Below, piece by piece: positions 7,369 through 15,025 of a stretch of DNA of 29,356 bases. The stretch is taken from positions 1-29,356 of the IMG/VR virus record IMGVR_UViG_3300025889_000669; one strand, 5' to 3'. The first letter of the stretch is position 1. Each line of letters starts with the position of its first letter. Both the position numbers and the translations under genes were made by a program. Origin of the DNA: a virus. The notes under the pieces were generated by a model. The model did not search any database, was not told the origin of the DNA, and saw only the letters and a program-made list of their open reading frames with translations.

Positions 7369-7964
7369 TGAACGTATTAAATTTAAGAGCTATTCCTATA
7401 GCAATTTCAAAACTAGACTATTCTTTAAATAAAAAACAAAAAGAATTTATAATGAAACAAAATTATCAAGAAGGAAAAAATGTAAAAGTTTCTAAGAGTA
7501 ATTATATCTTTAATAATAAAATATTTAAAAATATTAAAAATCTTTTTGATAAAAAAGTAGATCAGTATTTAAAAGAAGTTTTACAAATTAAAAATGAAGT
7601 CTATGTTACTCAAAGTTGGACAACCATTAATGATAACACTGTTCATCATTCTCATAGTCACAAAGGAGCTTTTTTAAGTATTGTTTTTTATCCAGAAAGC
7701 AAAGGAAAAAATACTATTTATTTTGAATTAAATAAAAGCAGTATTCAAGAAGCATTTGATTTTTCATATAATCCAATTCAATATAATATATATAATAGTG
7801 AAACTTGGCATCTTCCTACAAATGAAAAAGATTTATTTATATTCCCTGGTTGGATAAGACATCATTCAGTAAATGAAGGGAGCAAAATTATGGTAGGAGC
7901 AAATTACTTTTTAAAAGGTAATTTAGGAGAAAAAAATAGAAAAGATTTTCTCTATTTAAAATAA
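7368..7964 (+). CDS. Putative 2OG-Fe(II) oxygenase, paralogue of the upstream gene
   Basis: 198 residues. TQSWTTINDNTVHHSHSHKG aligns with the preceding protein's HxH region; His94 and His96 are the likely metal ligands within a His-rich run (93-98). YNIYNSETWH (139-148) repeats its YNIYNS motif. FIFPGWIRHHSVNEG gives the distal His (165 or 166), but the 2OG-binding basic residue would be Lys173 rather than Arg. The gene overlaps the upstream stop (AATGA) and is equally AT-rich. Activity is less certain than for the canonical member at 5075-5647. Confidence 0.65.
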   Translation: MNVLNLRAIPIAISKLDYSLNKKQKEFIMKQNYQEGKNVKVSKSNYIFNNKIFKNIKNLFDKKVDQYLKEVLQIKNEVYVTQSWTTINDNTVHHSHSHKGAFLSIVFYPESKGKNTIYFELNKSSIQEAFDFSYNPIQYNIYNSETWHLPTNEKDLFIFPGWIRHHSVNEGSKIMVGANYFLKGNLGEKNRKDFLYLK

Positions 7965-7976
7965 TAGGTATTTAAA

Positions 7977-8312
7977 TTGGACTCAATTGTAAAAAGATTT
8001 TCTGAGCATTTAGAGTCTATAGAGTATCCTAAAAGTAAAACATCTTGGAATATTGCAGGTATTATAAAAGGTCAAAATGCCTTTTACAGATTTGATATTA
8101 GAGAAATGATAAAACTGTCAGATGGCACACCTGCTCAAAAATTTAAAACAAATATTAAAGCTGATAAAATGGTATTAGAAATAGGTAATAAGTGGATTAT
8201 TCTAGATTTAGAAGAACTACATAATTACTTAAAAAAGAATAGGTTAAAAAAGGTCTACGTAAATGATTTGATACCTAAGCTAGAATGGACTATATTTTTG
8301 CCTAAAAACTAG
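7977..8312 (+). CDS. Conserved hypothetical protein upstream of the tail nozzle gene
   Basis: 111 residues beginning (M)DSIVKRFSEHLESIEYP. No ATG lies between the in-frame stop at 7965-7967 and residue 44, so a TTG start at 7977 is chosen. The protein is mixed alpha/beta, with KTSWNIAGIIKGQNAFYRFD (22-41) and a basic C-terminal half. I recall similar short proteins before the nozzle gene in uncultured marine phages but no function. No domain is recognised. Confidence 0.55.
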   Translation: MDSIVKRFSEHLESIEYPKSKTSWNIAGIIKGQNAFYRFDIREMIKLSDGTPAQKFKTNIKADKMVLEIGNKWIILDLEELHNYLKKNRLKKVYVNDLIPKLEWTIFLPKN

Positions 8313-8318
8313 TATAAT
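8313..8318 (+). promoter_or_regulatory. Candidate -10 box placed for a leaderless transcript
   Basis: TATAAT at 8313-8318 sits 7 bp before the ATG at 8326, in TAGTATAATAGATCCC. Transcription would start close to the A of the ATG, and the gene has no Shine-Dalgarno sequence. No convincing -35 box is seen at 17 bp. It may be chance. Confidence 0.25.
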
Positions 8319-8325
8319 AGATCCC

Positions 8326-10284
8326 ATGGCATTAAAAGAAGTAAAATTTCAAGCAGGTATTGATAAACAAAGCACGCCTTCAGCCGCTGCAGGTAAATGG
8401 GTTGATAGTGATTTTGTTAGATTTAGATATGGAGTGCCTGAAAAAATAGGTGGTTGGGATCAATTAACCACTGCTAATAATACTCTTCCTGGTGTAGCTA
8501 GGGCTCAACATACATTTACTAGTTTAAATGGTACAAAATTTTCGGCTATTGGAACAAGCTCAGGTTTATTTATTTTTAGTGGTGAAAGATTTTATGATAT
8601 TACCCCTTTAGCTGGATCTCCAGTTTCAGGAGGAACCTTTACTACTTCTGCAGCAGCTGGTTCTACAGTAACGATAAATTCTACAGGTCACAGTATTCTA
8701 GTTGGAGATTACGTGGTATTTACTTCTGTATCTGTGGCTGGATCTACAACACTTACAGCACCTGATTTTCAAACCTACGCTTTTGAAGTATTAACCGTCC
8801 CTAACGCAAACTCATTTACTATAAGTTTATTGAACCCTGCTGCAGGTGTAACGACAGCGGAAGGTAATTCCGGAATGACGGCTCAAGGATCATTTAACTA
8901 TCAAAGATACATAAGACCAGGACCCACTTTTCAAACTTTAGGTTTTGGTTGGAGTACTTACCAATGGGGTCAGGAAGCTTGGGGAGATGCTAGATCAACT
9001 TCAAACGTAACGCTAGATCCGGCTAACTGGTCTTTAGACCATGCGGGTAATACTTTAATTGCAACACTTAGAAATGGAAATACTTTTCAATGGAATTCTG
9101 CTGGAGCTTTAGCAACTAGAGCCACTGTAATTGCAGGGGTAGGCAGTGAAGTTAATATGGTTTCAACGTTATCTTTATTCTCAGACAGAGATAGACATTT
9201 ATTTCAGTTTGGTGCTTTAACGGATATGACTGATGCAACGACACAAGACCCTATGTTTATTAGATTTACGAATCAAGAAACATTAAACGTATACACACCA
9301 ACAGCAACAAACACTGCTGGTACATTTAGATTAGATACGGGAAACAGAATTACTGCTGCTGTTCAAGGTAAAGACTATGTTTTAATTTTAACAGATCAAG
9401 CTGCTTATGTAGCTCAATTTGTAGGACCACCATTTACATTTAGTATTAGACAAGTGGGGACTAACTGCGGATGTTTAGGACAACACGCTGTTGTTTTTGC
9501 TCAAGGTGCTGTTTACTGGATGGGTCAAGCAGGTGGGTTTTTTGCATTTGATGGAACAGTAAAACAAATACCTTGTTTAGTAGAAGACTTTGTATTTACT
9601 ACAGGTGATGGTAATCCAGGTCTTAATTTTGATGCCAATGAAATTATTTATGCAGGCCACAATAGTTTATACACTGAAGTAAATTGGTTTTATCCATCAA
9701 AAAATTCACTACAAGTTGATAGATGTGTGACTTATAATTATGCAGAAAATAGCTGGAATACAAGTACATTAGATAGAACCACTTATGTAGACGCAGCTGT
9801 TTTTGAAAGACCTTATGCTACTGATTATATTCCAAACGGATCTACAGATTCTAATAGTCCTTCGGATACCCCTTTCTTTCCAATATCAGGAATTACTAAC
9901 AGAGATGGGGCCACAGTTTTATATGAACATGAAAAAGGTGTAGATCAAGTTAACAGCACGGGTACATCTGCTATTCAAGGGTTTATAAGATCTGGAGATT
10001 TTGACATTGCTGATGGTGAATTTTTTGCTTCAGTAAGCAGGTTTATTCCTGACTATAAAGAGATTGTGGGTAATAACCAAGTTACTTTATTTATATCAGA
10101 CTATCCATCTGACACTCAGACTAGTTCACCTTTAGGACCCTTTACAGTTACCTCAACCACTGATAAGATAGATACTAGAGCAAGAGGAAGATTAGTAAGT
10201 GTGAAATTTGAAAACACGGCAGTAGGAGAGTCTTGGAGATATGGTTCTCTTAGATTGGATACAAGACCAGATGGTAGAAGATAA
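8326..10284 (+). CDS. Tail tube nozzle / stabilisation protein
   Basis: 652 residues. The opening KEVKFQAGIDKQSTPSAAAG, then KWVDSDFVRFRYGVPEKIGG, is typical of marine-podovirus nozzle proteins, functionally like P22 gp10 or T7 gp12, which close the short tail and carry fibres. A body of beta-propeller-like strands follows, with YVLILTDQAAYVAQF, QGAVYWMGQAGGFFAFDGT and a C-terminal AEN-SW segment (YNYAENSWNTST). Residues 206-220 (GFGWSTYQWGQEAWG) resemble the Trp repeats of the tail protein at 1251-2597, suggesting a shared module. The gene lacks a ribosome site and ends in TAATG with the next small gene. Confidence 0.7.
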   Translation: MALKEVKFQAGIDKQSTPSAAAGKWVDSDFVRFRYGVPEKIGGWDQLTTANNTLPGVARAQHTFTSLNGTKFSAIGTSSGLFIFSGERFYDITPLAGSPVSGGTFTTSAAAGSTVTINSTGHSILVGDYVVFTSVSVAGSTTLTAPDFQTYAFEVLTVPNANSFTISLLNPAAGVTTAEGNSGMTAQGSFNYQRYIRPGPTFQTLGFGWSTYQWGQEAWGDARSTSNVTLDPANWSLDHAGNTLIATLRNGNTFQWNSAGALATRATVIAGVGSEVNMVSTLSLFSDRDRHLFQFGALTDMTDATTQDPMFIRFTNQETLNVYTPTATNTAGTFRLDTGNRITAAVQGKDYVLILTDQAAYVAQFVGPPFTFSIRQVGTNCGCLGQHAVVFAQGAVYWMGQAGGFFAFDGTVKQIPCLVEDFVFTTGDGNPGLNFDANEIIYAGHNSLYTEVNWFYPSKNSLQVDRCVTYNYAENSWNTSTLDRTTYVDAAVFERPYATDYIPNGSTDSNSPSDTPFFPISGITNRDGATVLYEHEKGVDQVNSTGTSAIQGFIRSGDFDIADGEFFASVSRFIPDYKEIVGNNQVTLFISDYPSDTQTSSPLGPFTVTSTTDKIDTRARGRLVSVKFENTAVGESWRYGSLRLDTRPDGRR

Positions 10285-10448
10285 TGGCTAAAATAATTAA
10301 TTATATACCAGAACCGGCGCCAACGTATGATCCATCTAATCAACGTCAAATTTTAGAAGCATTAGATACTTTAAAACAACAACTTAATTTTTCTTTTCAA
10401 CAAGATTTAAAAGAAGAACAAGATATTTATAATTATTTTTTATCATAA
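10284..10448 (+). CDS. 54-residue conserved small protein
   Basis: ATG at 10284 overlaps the nozzle stop (TAATG), and its own TAA overlaps the ATG of the next gene at 10448. The product starts MAKIINYIPEPAPTYDPSNQ and continues as an amphipathic helix (RQILEALDTLKQQLNF), likely a coiled coil. The exact overlaps on both sides strongly support a real gene. It may be a small structural or scaffolding component; function unknown. Confidence 0.75.
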   Translation: MAKIINYIPEPAPTYDPSNQRQILEALDTLKQQLNFSFQQDLKEEQDIYNYFLS

Positions 10449-10783
10449 TGGCAGTATTATATAAAAGCGCAGTAATTGATTTAACCACTACAAATTTAAC
10501 AACAGTGTTAACTATTAACACTAGTGCCTATGCTATTGTTAAAACTGTTCAAGCCAGTCATGAAGCGGCATCTAACGTTGATGTAGATCTTTATTTAAAA
10601 AAATCTGGTGGTAGTGATACTGAAATAAGTCATGCACAGCTTAATAAAGATTTTAAAAATATGCTTTCTAATACCTTGAATTTAGAAGCGGGTGATGTTA
10701 TAAAAATGCAAGCAGACACTGCAGACACTATAACGGGATTTGTAAGTTATGCTCTAGTAAATAGAGAAGATCAGAATGGATGA
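10448..10783 (+). CDS. Small conserved virion-type protein
   Basis: 111 residues, MAVLYKSAVIDLTTTNLTTV at the start. The sequence is beta-rich (YAIVKTVQASHEAASNVDVD, then GDVIKMQADTADTITGFVSY), resembling a jelly-roll or Ig-like decoration or tail protein. Similar short proteins follow the nozzle gene in many uncultured marine phages; no function is known to me. It overlaps the next gene by 8 nt. Confidence 0.55.
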   Translation: MAVLYKSAVIDLTTTNLTTVLTINTSAYAIVKTVQASHEAASNVDVDLYLKKSGGSDTEISHAQLNKDFKNMLSNTLNLEAGDVIKMQADTADTITGFVSYALVNREDQNG

Positions 10784-10961
10784 TATAACAAAGATTAAGT
10801 GTATAACTAAATATACTTATCGTAATAAAAAGACAGGAGAAATCTACAAAGAGAAAGTAGAAGGTCCTGACATTGTGGTTGATTGTGAAGTTACAGTTGA
10901 CCCTAAGAATTTAGACTTATTTCAGAAAGTAATGAATAATGATAATAAATCCAACACCTAA
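10776..10961 (+). CDS. 61-residue hypothetical protein
   Basis: MDDITKIKCITKYTYRNKKT with an acidic and basic mix and VVDCEVTVDPKNLDLFQKVM in the second half. It overlaps the previous gene by 8 nt and the next by 23 nt, consistent with a coupled run of genes. No domain is recognised. Its small size and overlaps leave some doubt, but it fills the space between two supported genes in the right strand. Confidence 0.5.
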   Translation: MDDITKIKCITKYTYRNKKTGEIYKEKVEGPDIVVDCEVTVDPKNLDLFQKVMNNDNKSNT

Positions 10962-11886
10962 AGGTGGAACGGAATTACAACTAGAATATCTAACCCAATA
11001 CGTAGATCTTCAACTATTAAGTAAGGTACAAATTACAACATCTGTTCCAGAAAAAATTCCATTATCAAAAGATAAAATAAATATTCTTTGGCAGAAAAAT
11101 TCTTGGGATCAACCTAATATTTATCCTTGGTTTAAAGATAAAAAGAATCACACTAAATACGATTGGTATGTATTTAATTCACATTGGAACTTTGAAAATT
11201 TCACTAAAAAATTTGGTTTAGATAGAGGCAAGTGTATGATTATTAAGAACGGTATAAGTAAAATAGAACCTGCTCCTGTTTACGAAAAAGATAAACCTAT
11301 AAAAATTATACATCAAATAACCCCTTGGAGAGGGTTAAATGTATTGCTTGGGGCTATGCAATTAGTAAATCATCCCTTAATTACTTTAGATGTTTATTCA
11401 TCTACAGAGATTTATGGCAAAGCTTTTTATGAACAGAATGATAAAGAATATAAAGGTTTATACGAACAAGCTAAACAATTAAAAAATGTAAACTATATAG
11501 GTTATAAACCTAATACTTACATTAAAGAACATTTAAAAGATTATCATATGTTTGTTTACCCGAGTATCTGGGAAGAGACATCTTGTATTTCAGCTATAGA
11601 ATCTATGGCAGCAGGACTTTATACAATTGTGACAAACTTAGGGGCTTTAGCGGAAACATGTTCTGAGTTTGGTATTTACGTACCTTACGACAATAATCAT
11701 AGAAGGCTGGCTTTTAAATTTGCACAAGCTATTAAACAAGGGGCAGAAGCGATTACTCATAAACCTATTCAAGATCATTTAAAAAGACAGAGTGATTTTT
11801 ACAATCTGTATTATAGTTGGCCTAAACAAGCTGCAACTTGGACACAATTTTTAACTGGAATAACAAGTGATGCAAGAAAAATCTAA
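10939..11886 (+). CDS. Glycosyltransferase family 4-like (GT-B fold)
   Basis: 315 residues. The N-terminal PTPKGGTELQLEYL (5-18) resembles the Gly-rich loop of GT-B enzymes. The C-terminal part has KIIHQITPWRGLNVLLGAM (122-140), FVYPSIWEETSCISAIESMA (205-224) with the E-x7-E motif (Glu213, Glu221), and an AETC-type helix. Such enzymes transfer sugars from nucleotide donors. Targets could be virion proteins, phage DNA bases or host glycans; none is indicated. The N-terminal half is shorter than in typical GT4 enzymes. The chosen ATG gives GGTE close to the start. It overlaps the next gene by 17 nt. Confidence 0.75.
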   Translation: MIINPTPKGGTELQLEYLTQYVDLQLLSKVQITTSVPEKIPLSKDKINILWQKNSWDQPNIYPWFKDKKNHTKYDWYVFNSHWNFENFTKKFGLDRGKCMIIKNGISKIEPAPVYEKDKPIKIIHQITPWRGLNVLLGAMQLVNHPLITLDVYSSTEIYGKAFYEQNDKEYKGLYEQAKQLKNVNYIGYKPNTYIKEHLKDYHMFVYPSIWEETSCISAIESMAAGLYTIVTNLGALAETCSEFGIYVPYDNNHRRLAFKFAQAIKQGAEAITHKPIQDHLKRQSDFYNLYYSWPKQAATWTQFLTGITSDARKI

Positions 11887-12757
11887 TGAACCTATTTGGT
11901 TTGATAAGGAACCTGTGCAAACAATAGATCTAACAGAACAATTAAAAGGACATACATTACCACCTCAATCTAAGTATAGAATTATGGTGGCTACACCTGT
12001 ACACAGTGAAGTAGGTATTCATTATGTTAGAGCCTTACTTAAATTTCAAATGGCATGTATGACTAAGAATATACTAGTTAGTTTTCATCTTATTAAATCG
12101 TCTTTAGTCCAACAGGGTAGAAACATATGTGCTGCTGATTTTGTTTCTGATAAAGAGAACTACACCCATATGTTATTTATAGACTCAGACGTAGATTTTG
12201 AAACAAAAACAATATTTAAGATGTTAGAAAAGGATAGAGATATTATAGCTGCTCCTTATCCTATGAAGTTTATTAATCAAGGATCTGTTTATAGAAGAAT
12301 GAAAGATGAAGATTTTAAGAATGATAAAGATTTTTTAAAATATGGTTATACATTTCCTATCAAAGTACCAGATGTTTCAGCTATTGAAGTAACCGATGGA
12401 GAAACAGAGGTTACTCATGCACCAACGGGCTGCATGCTTATTAAAAGAGGTGTTATTGAAAAGATGATTAAAGCTTATCCAGATCTTGAAATAGTACAAG
12501 ATACTTATTTAAATGGTGAAAAAGTTAGAAGACCTAATTTTTATAACTTCTTTGATTGTGTACACGATCCTAAAACAAAACACTTCTACGGAGAAGACTT
12601 TGGTTTCTGTAAAAGATGGACTGAAATAGGGGGTAAAATATACCTTTATATTGATGATGAATTAGGCCATACTGGTGAATATAGGTACGCTGGTAGGTTC
12701 ATGGATGACCTTGTAGCTACAAGTAAAGTCGTTGACGAAGACGAAAAAATCAAATAA
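11870..12757 (+). CDS. Glycosyltransferase-like protein (GT-A fold)
   Basis: 295 residues from the ATG at 11870; a GTG three bases earlier is possible. RIMVATPVHSEVGIHYVRAL (37-56) opens a nucleotide-sugar-binding fold. THMLFIDSDVDFE (99-111) supplies the DxD metal site (Asp105, Asp107). THAPTGCMLIKRGVIEKM and FYGEDFGFCKRWTEIGG supply the acceptor-side acidic motif. It overlaps the preceding glycosyltransferase gene, so the two probably act on one pathway. Substrates unknown. About 55 nt separate it from the next gene. Confidence 0.75.
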   Translation: MQEKSNEPIWFDKEPVQTIDLTEQLKGHTLPPQSKYRIMVATPVHSEVGIHYVRALLKFQMACMTKNILVSFHLIKSSLVQQGRNICAADFVSDKENYTHMLFIDSDVDFETKTIFKMLEKDRDIIAAPYPMKFINQGSVYRRMKDEDFKNDKDFLKYGYTFPIKVPDVSAIEVTDGETEVTHAPTGCMLIKRGVIEKMIKAYPDLEIVQDTYLNGEKVRRPNFYNFFDCVHDPKTKHFYGEDFGFCKRWTEIGGKIYLYIDDELGHTGEYRYAGRFMDDLVATSKVVDEDEKIK

Positions 12758-12812
12758 AGTGCTAAATTACAGGATTTCTACGCCTGCCTTTACTAACAAT
12801 TATTTATAAATT

Positions 12813-14057
12813 ATGGCAATAACAAGAACACAAATAGCTAGACAATTACAAAACAGAGGTGGCATTACTAATATGTCAGTAAGACAACACTACGGATTAG
12901 GTAGTATTGTAAAGAAAGCTGTTAAAGGTGTATCTAAAGCTGCTAAAAACATAGTTAGTTCAGATCTAGGAAAAGCAGCATTATTAGCAGGTGGAGCGTA
13001 TTATGCGGGTGGCGGTAATTTATTTGGATTACAGAGAGCTGGTTTATCTACTCCAGGGTTTTCTCTTAGTAATTTACCAGGAGCTGGATTTTTTACAGCA
13101 GCTGGTAACCCTGCTCAACAGGCAGCCCAAGGAAGTAAATTTAGTCAGTTGTTAAATAAGTTCCCTGGTGGTGGAAAAGGACTAGCAGGAGCTATAGGTC
13201 TTACAGGATTCTTATCTAGTCAAGGTTTGGAAGAAGAACAAATAGAAGCAATTAAACAAGACCCTGAAGCATTAAAAGTTTATTTAAGACAATACTATAA
13301 AAACATGAATCCAAATGCGGAAGAAACAGAAGTAGAAGATTTTGTTACAACACAAACTTCTGAATATAGCTCACCGTTCGCTAAAGGTGGTAGAGTAAAC
13401 AGACGTCTAGGATCACCAGAAGAAGGTGAAGGTATTATGATGATTGAACAAAGAGAAGAGATAGCCGGTGGACCATACACAACAGGTAATGATGTTAAAG
13501 ATGCATTTGGTGTTTGGAACAATAGTGATCAAGGTGTTAAAGAATTATACGAAGGCTTTATAGACTTTTTCAAAAGCGGCGATTGGAGAGATCAAATACA
13601 AGGAAGTAAAATTAAAACAAAAACAAAAAGAATGGCATCTGCACCAGATCCATTAGCTGAATTAAACAATTTATCTATGAGTGTATTTAACAAACCTTAT
13701 AATAGTTTAAATGAGATGGAGATGGAGCAACTAACTGAATTTATGAGTAATAAAAAAGCAGAAGGTGGTCCAATAAATAATATAGATAGAATGGATTTTA
13801 AAGTAGGAGAAGATGTAGCTAGTTTACCTATCAGACAAAACAAAGCTGGTGTTAAAGAATTAGATTTAAGAAGCAGAGGTGGTTTTATACCGCCAATTGG
13901 AACTAAAGAAAAAGCAGACGATGTTCCTGCAATGTTATCTAACAACGAGTTTGTATTTACAGCTGATGCTGTAAGAGCAGCTGGTGGTGGTAACGTTGAA
14001 AAAGGAGCACAGCGTATGTATGACACAATGAAAAAATTAGAATCGAGGGTTGGATAA
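12813..14057 (+). CDS. Internal virion protein
   Basis: 414 residues. An N-terminal MAITRTQIARQLQNRGG leads to VRQHYGLGSIVKKAVKG (23-39), a small hydrophobic helix (AALLAGGAYYAGG, 55-67) and YLRQYYKNMNPNAEETEVED (157-176). KGGRVNRRLG lies at 191-200. The C-terminus SRGGFIPPIGTKEKADDVPA (354-373), followed by MLSNNEFVFTADAVRAAGGG, is a strong marker of marine podovirus internal virion proteins. Expected role: part of the ejected core that carries DNA across the envelope. TAATG overlap with the next gene. Confidence 0.65.
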   Translation: MAITRTQIARQLQNRGGITNMSVRQHYGLGSIVKKAVKGVSKAAKNIVSSDLGKAALLAGGAYYAGGGNLFGLQRAGLSTPGFSLSNLPGAGFFTAAGNPAQQAAQGSKFSQLLNKFPGGGKGLAGAIGLTGFLSSQGLEEEQIEAIKQDPEALKVYLRQYYKNMNPNAEETEVEDFVTTQTSEYSSPFAKGGRVNRRLGSPEEGEGIMMIEQREEIAGGPYTTGNDVKDAFGVWNNSDQGVKELYEGFIDFFKSGDWRDQIQGSKIKTKTKRMASAPDPLAELNNLSMSVFNKPYNSLNEMEMEQLTEFMSNKKAEGGPINNIDRMDFKVGEDVASLPIRQNKAGVKELDLRSRGGFIPPIGTKEKADDVPAMLSNNEFVFTADAVRAAGGGNVEKGAQRMYDTMKKLESRVG

Positions 14058-15025
14058 TGGCTGATGATGTTTTAAAAGACGAATACGATAAATACGTATT
14101 TGAGATGGAAGAGCAAGGAATAAAACCTATGTCTCTTGAAGAATTTAGAAGGCAAGCTGTAGCCGGGATGGCTACCGGTGGTAGAGTAGGATTTCAAGAA
14201 GGAACACAGAGAGTAGCTCCAGCTGAATTTATAGAAGCAGCTGGTAAAACGTATTTAGATGATCTAACAAAAGCAGCAGGTGGTATCAAGACTCTTGATA
14301 TGTCTACTATATTAGGTCCACAATTTGTGGCACCACAAACAGCTATTCAAGCTGAAGCTGAAGCATTAAGAGGTGGACTTGGAAGTTTCCAACCTTTCTT
14401 AACAACAGCTGCAGCATCTTCAGGACCACAAGCTTACCAACAATTTATGTCACCGTATCAACAAGATATTATCGATACGACATTACAAGAGTTTGATGTT
14501 CAAGCTGCAAAAGGTATACCTGCATTAGCAGCTCAAGCTATTGGCGCTGGAGCATTTGGTGGTGGTAGAGAAGGTGTACAAAGAGCAGAGTACAGATCAG
14601 CATCAGATAGAAACAGAGCGGCATTACAAGCTCAGTTGTTACAACAAGGATTCCAACAAGCACAAAATTTAGCAGCTCAACAGTTTGCACAACAAACTAA
14701 TTTAGCTCAGTTGTCTCCACAATTAACAGGTCAACAGATTGCTGGCCTATCAACATTAGGTGGTCAACAACAAGCACAACAACAAGCAACGTTAGCGGCT
14801 CAACAACAATTAGCTCAAAGACAAGCATTCCAACCTTTAGAGGCATCACAAGCTTTAGGTCAAGGTGTTACATCATTAATCGCAGGATACCCTGGAAGAA
14901 ATATTGTAACAGAATCTACAGCAGCTTCACCAAGTCCATTAGCAACTGGATTAGGAGCAGCTTCAACATTGGCTGGTATTTACAGAGCGTTTCAACCTCA
15001 ACAAACAATAATTAAAACACAATAA
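14057..15025 (+). CDS. Gln/Ala-rich internal virion (ejection) protein
   Basis: 322 residues. An acidic N-terminus (MADDVLKDEYDKYVFEMEEQ) precedes MATGGRVGFQEGT (38-50). Residues about 180-275 are a long Gln/Ala-rich helical stretch, likely coiled coil. GAFGGGREGVQRAEY (about 165-179) is conserved among podovirus ejection proteins, as I recall. The length and place match the small ejection proteins (P22 gp7/gp20 or T7 gp14 position). It starts in the preceding stop and ends TAATG with the next gene, so the whole block is coupled. Confidence 0.65.
   Translation: MADDVLKDEYDKYVFEMEEQGIKPMSLEEFRRQAVAGMATGGRVGFQEGTQRVAPAEFIEAAGKTYLDDLTKAAGGIKTLDMSTILGPQFVAPQTAIQAEAEALRGGLGSFQPFLTTAAASSGPQAYQQFMSPYQQDIIDTTLQEFDVQAAKGIPALAAQAIGAGAFGGGREGVQRAEYRSASDRNRAALQAQLLQQGFQQAQNLAAQQFAQQTNLAQLSPQLTGQQIAGLSTLGGQQQAQQQATLAAQQQLAQRQAFQPLEASQALGQGVTSLIAGYPGRNIVTESTAASPSPLATGLGAASTLAGIYRAFQPQQTIIKTQ

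Noticed and set aside
12755-12795. Stop-codon readthrough extending the second glycosyltransferase by 12 residues
   Set aside because: The frame after TAA is open for only 12 codons and there is no conserved readthrough context or structure.
13697-14026. 109-residue minus-strand frame, and the others at 13295-13522 and 15138-15491
   Set aside because: They lie wholly inside well-supported internal virion genes, have Ser/Leu/Pro-rich shadow-like sequence and no start signals.
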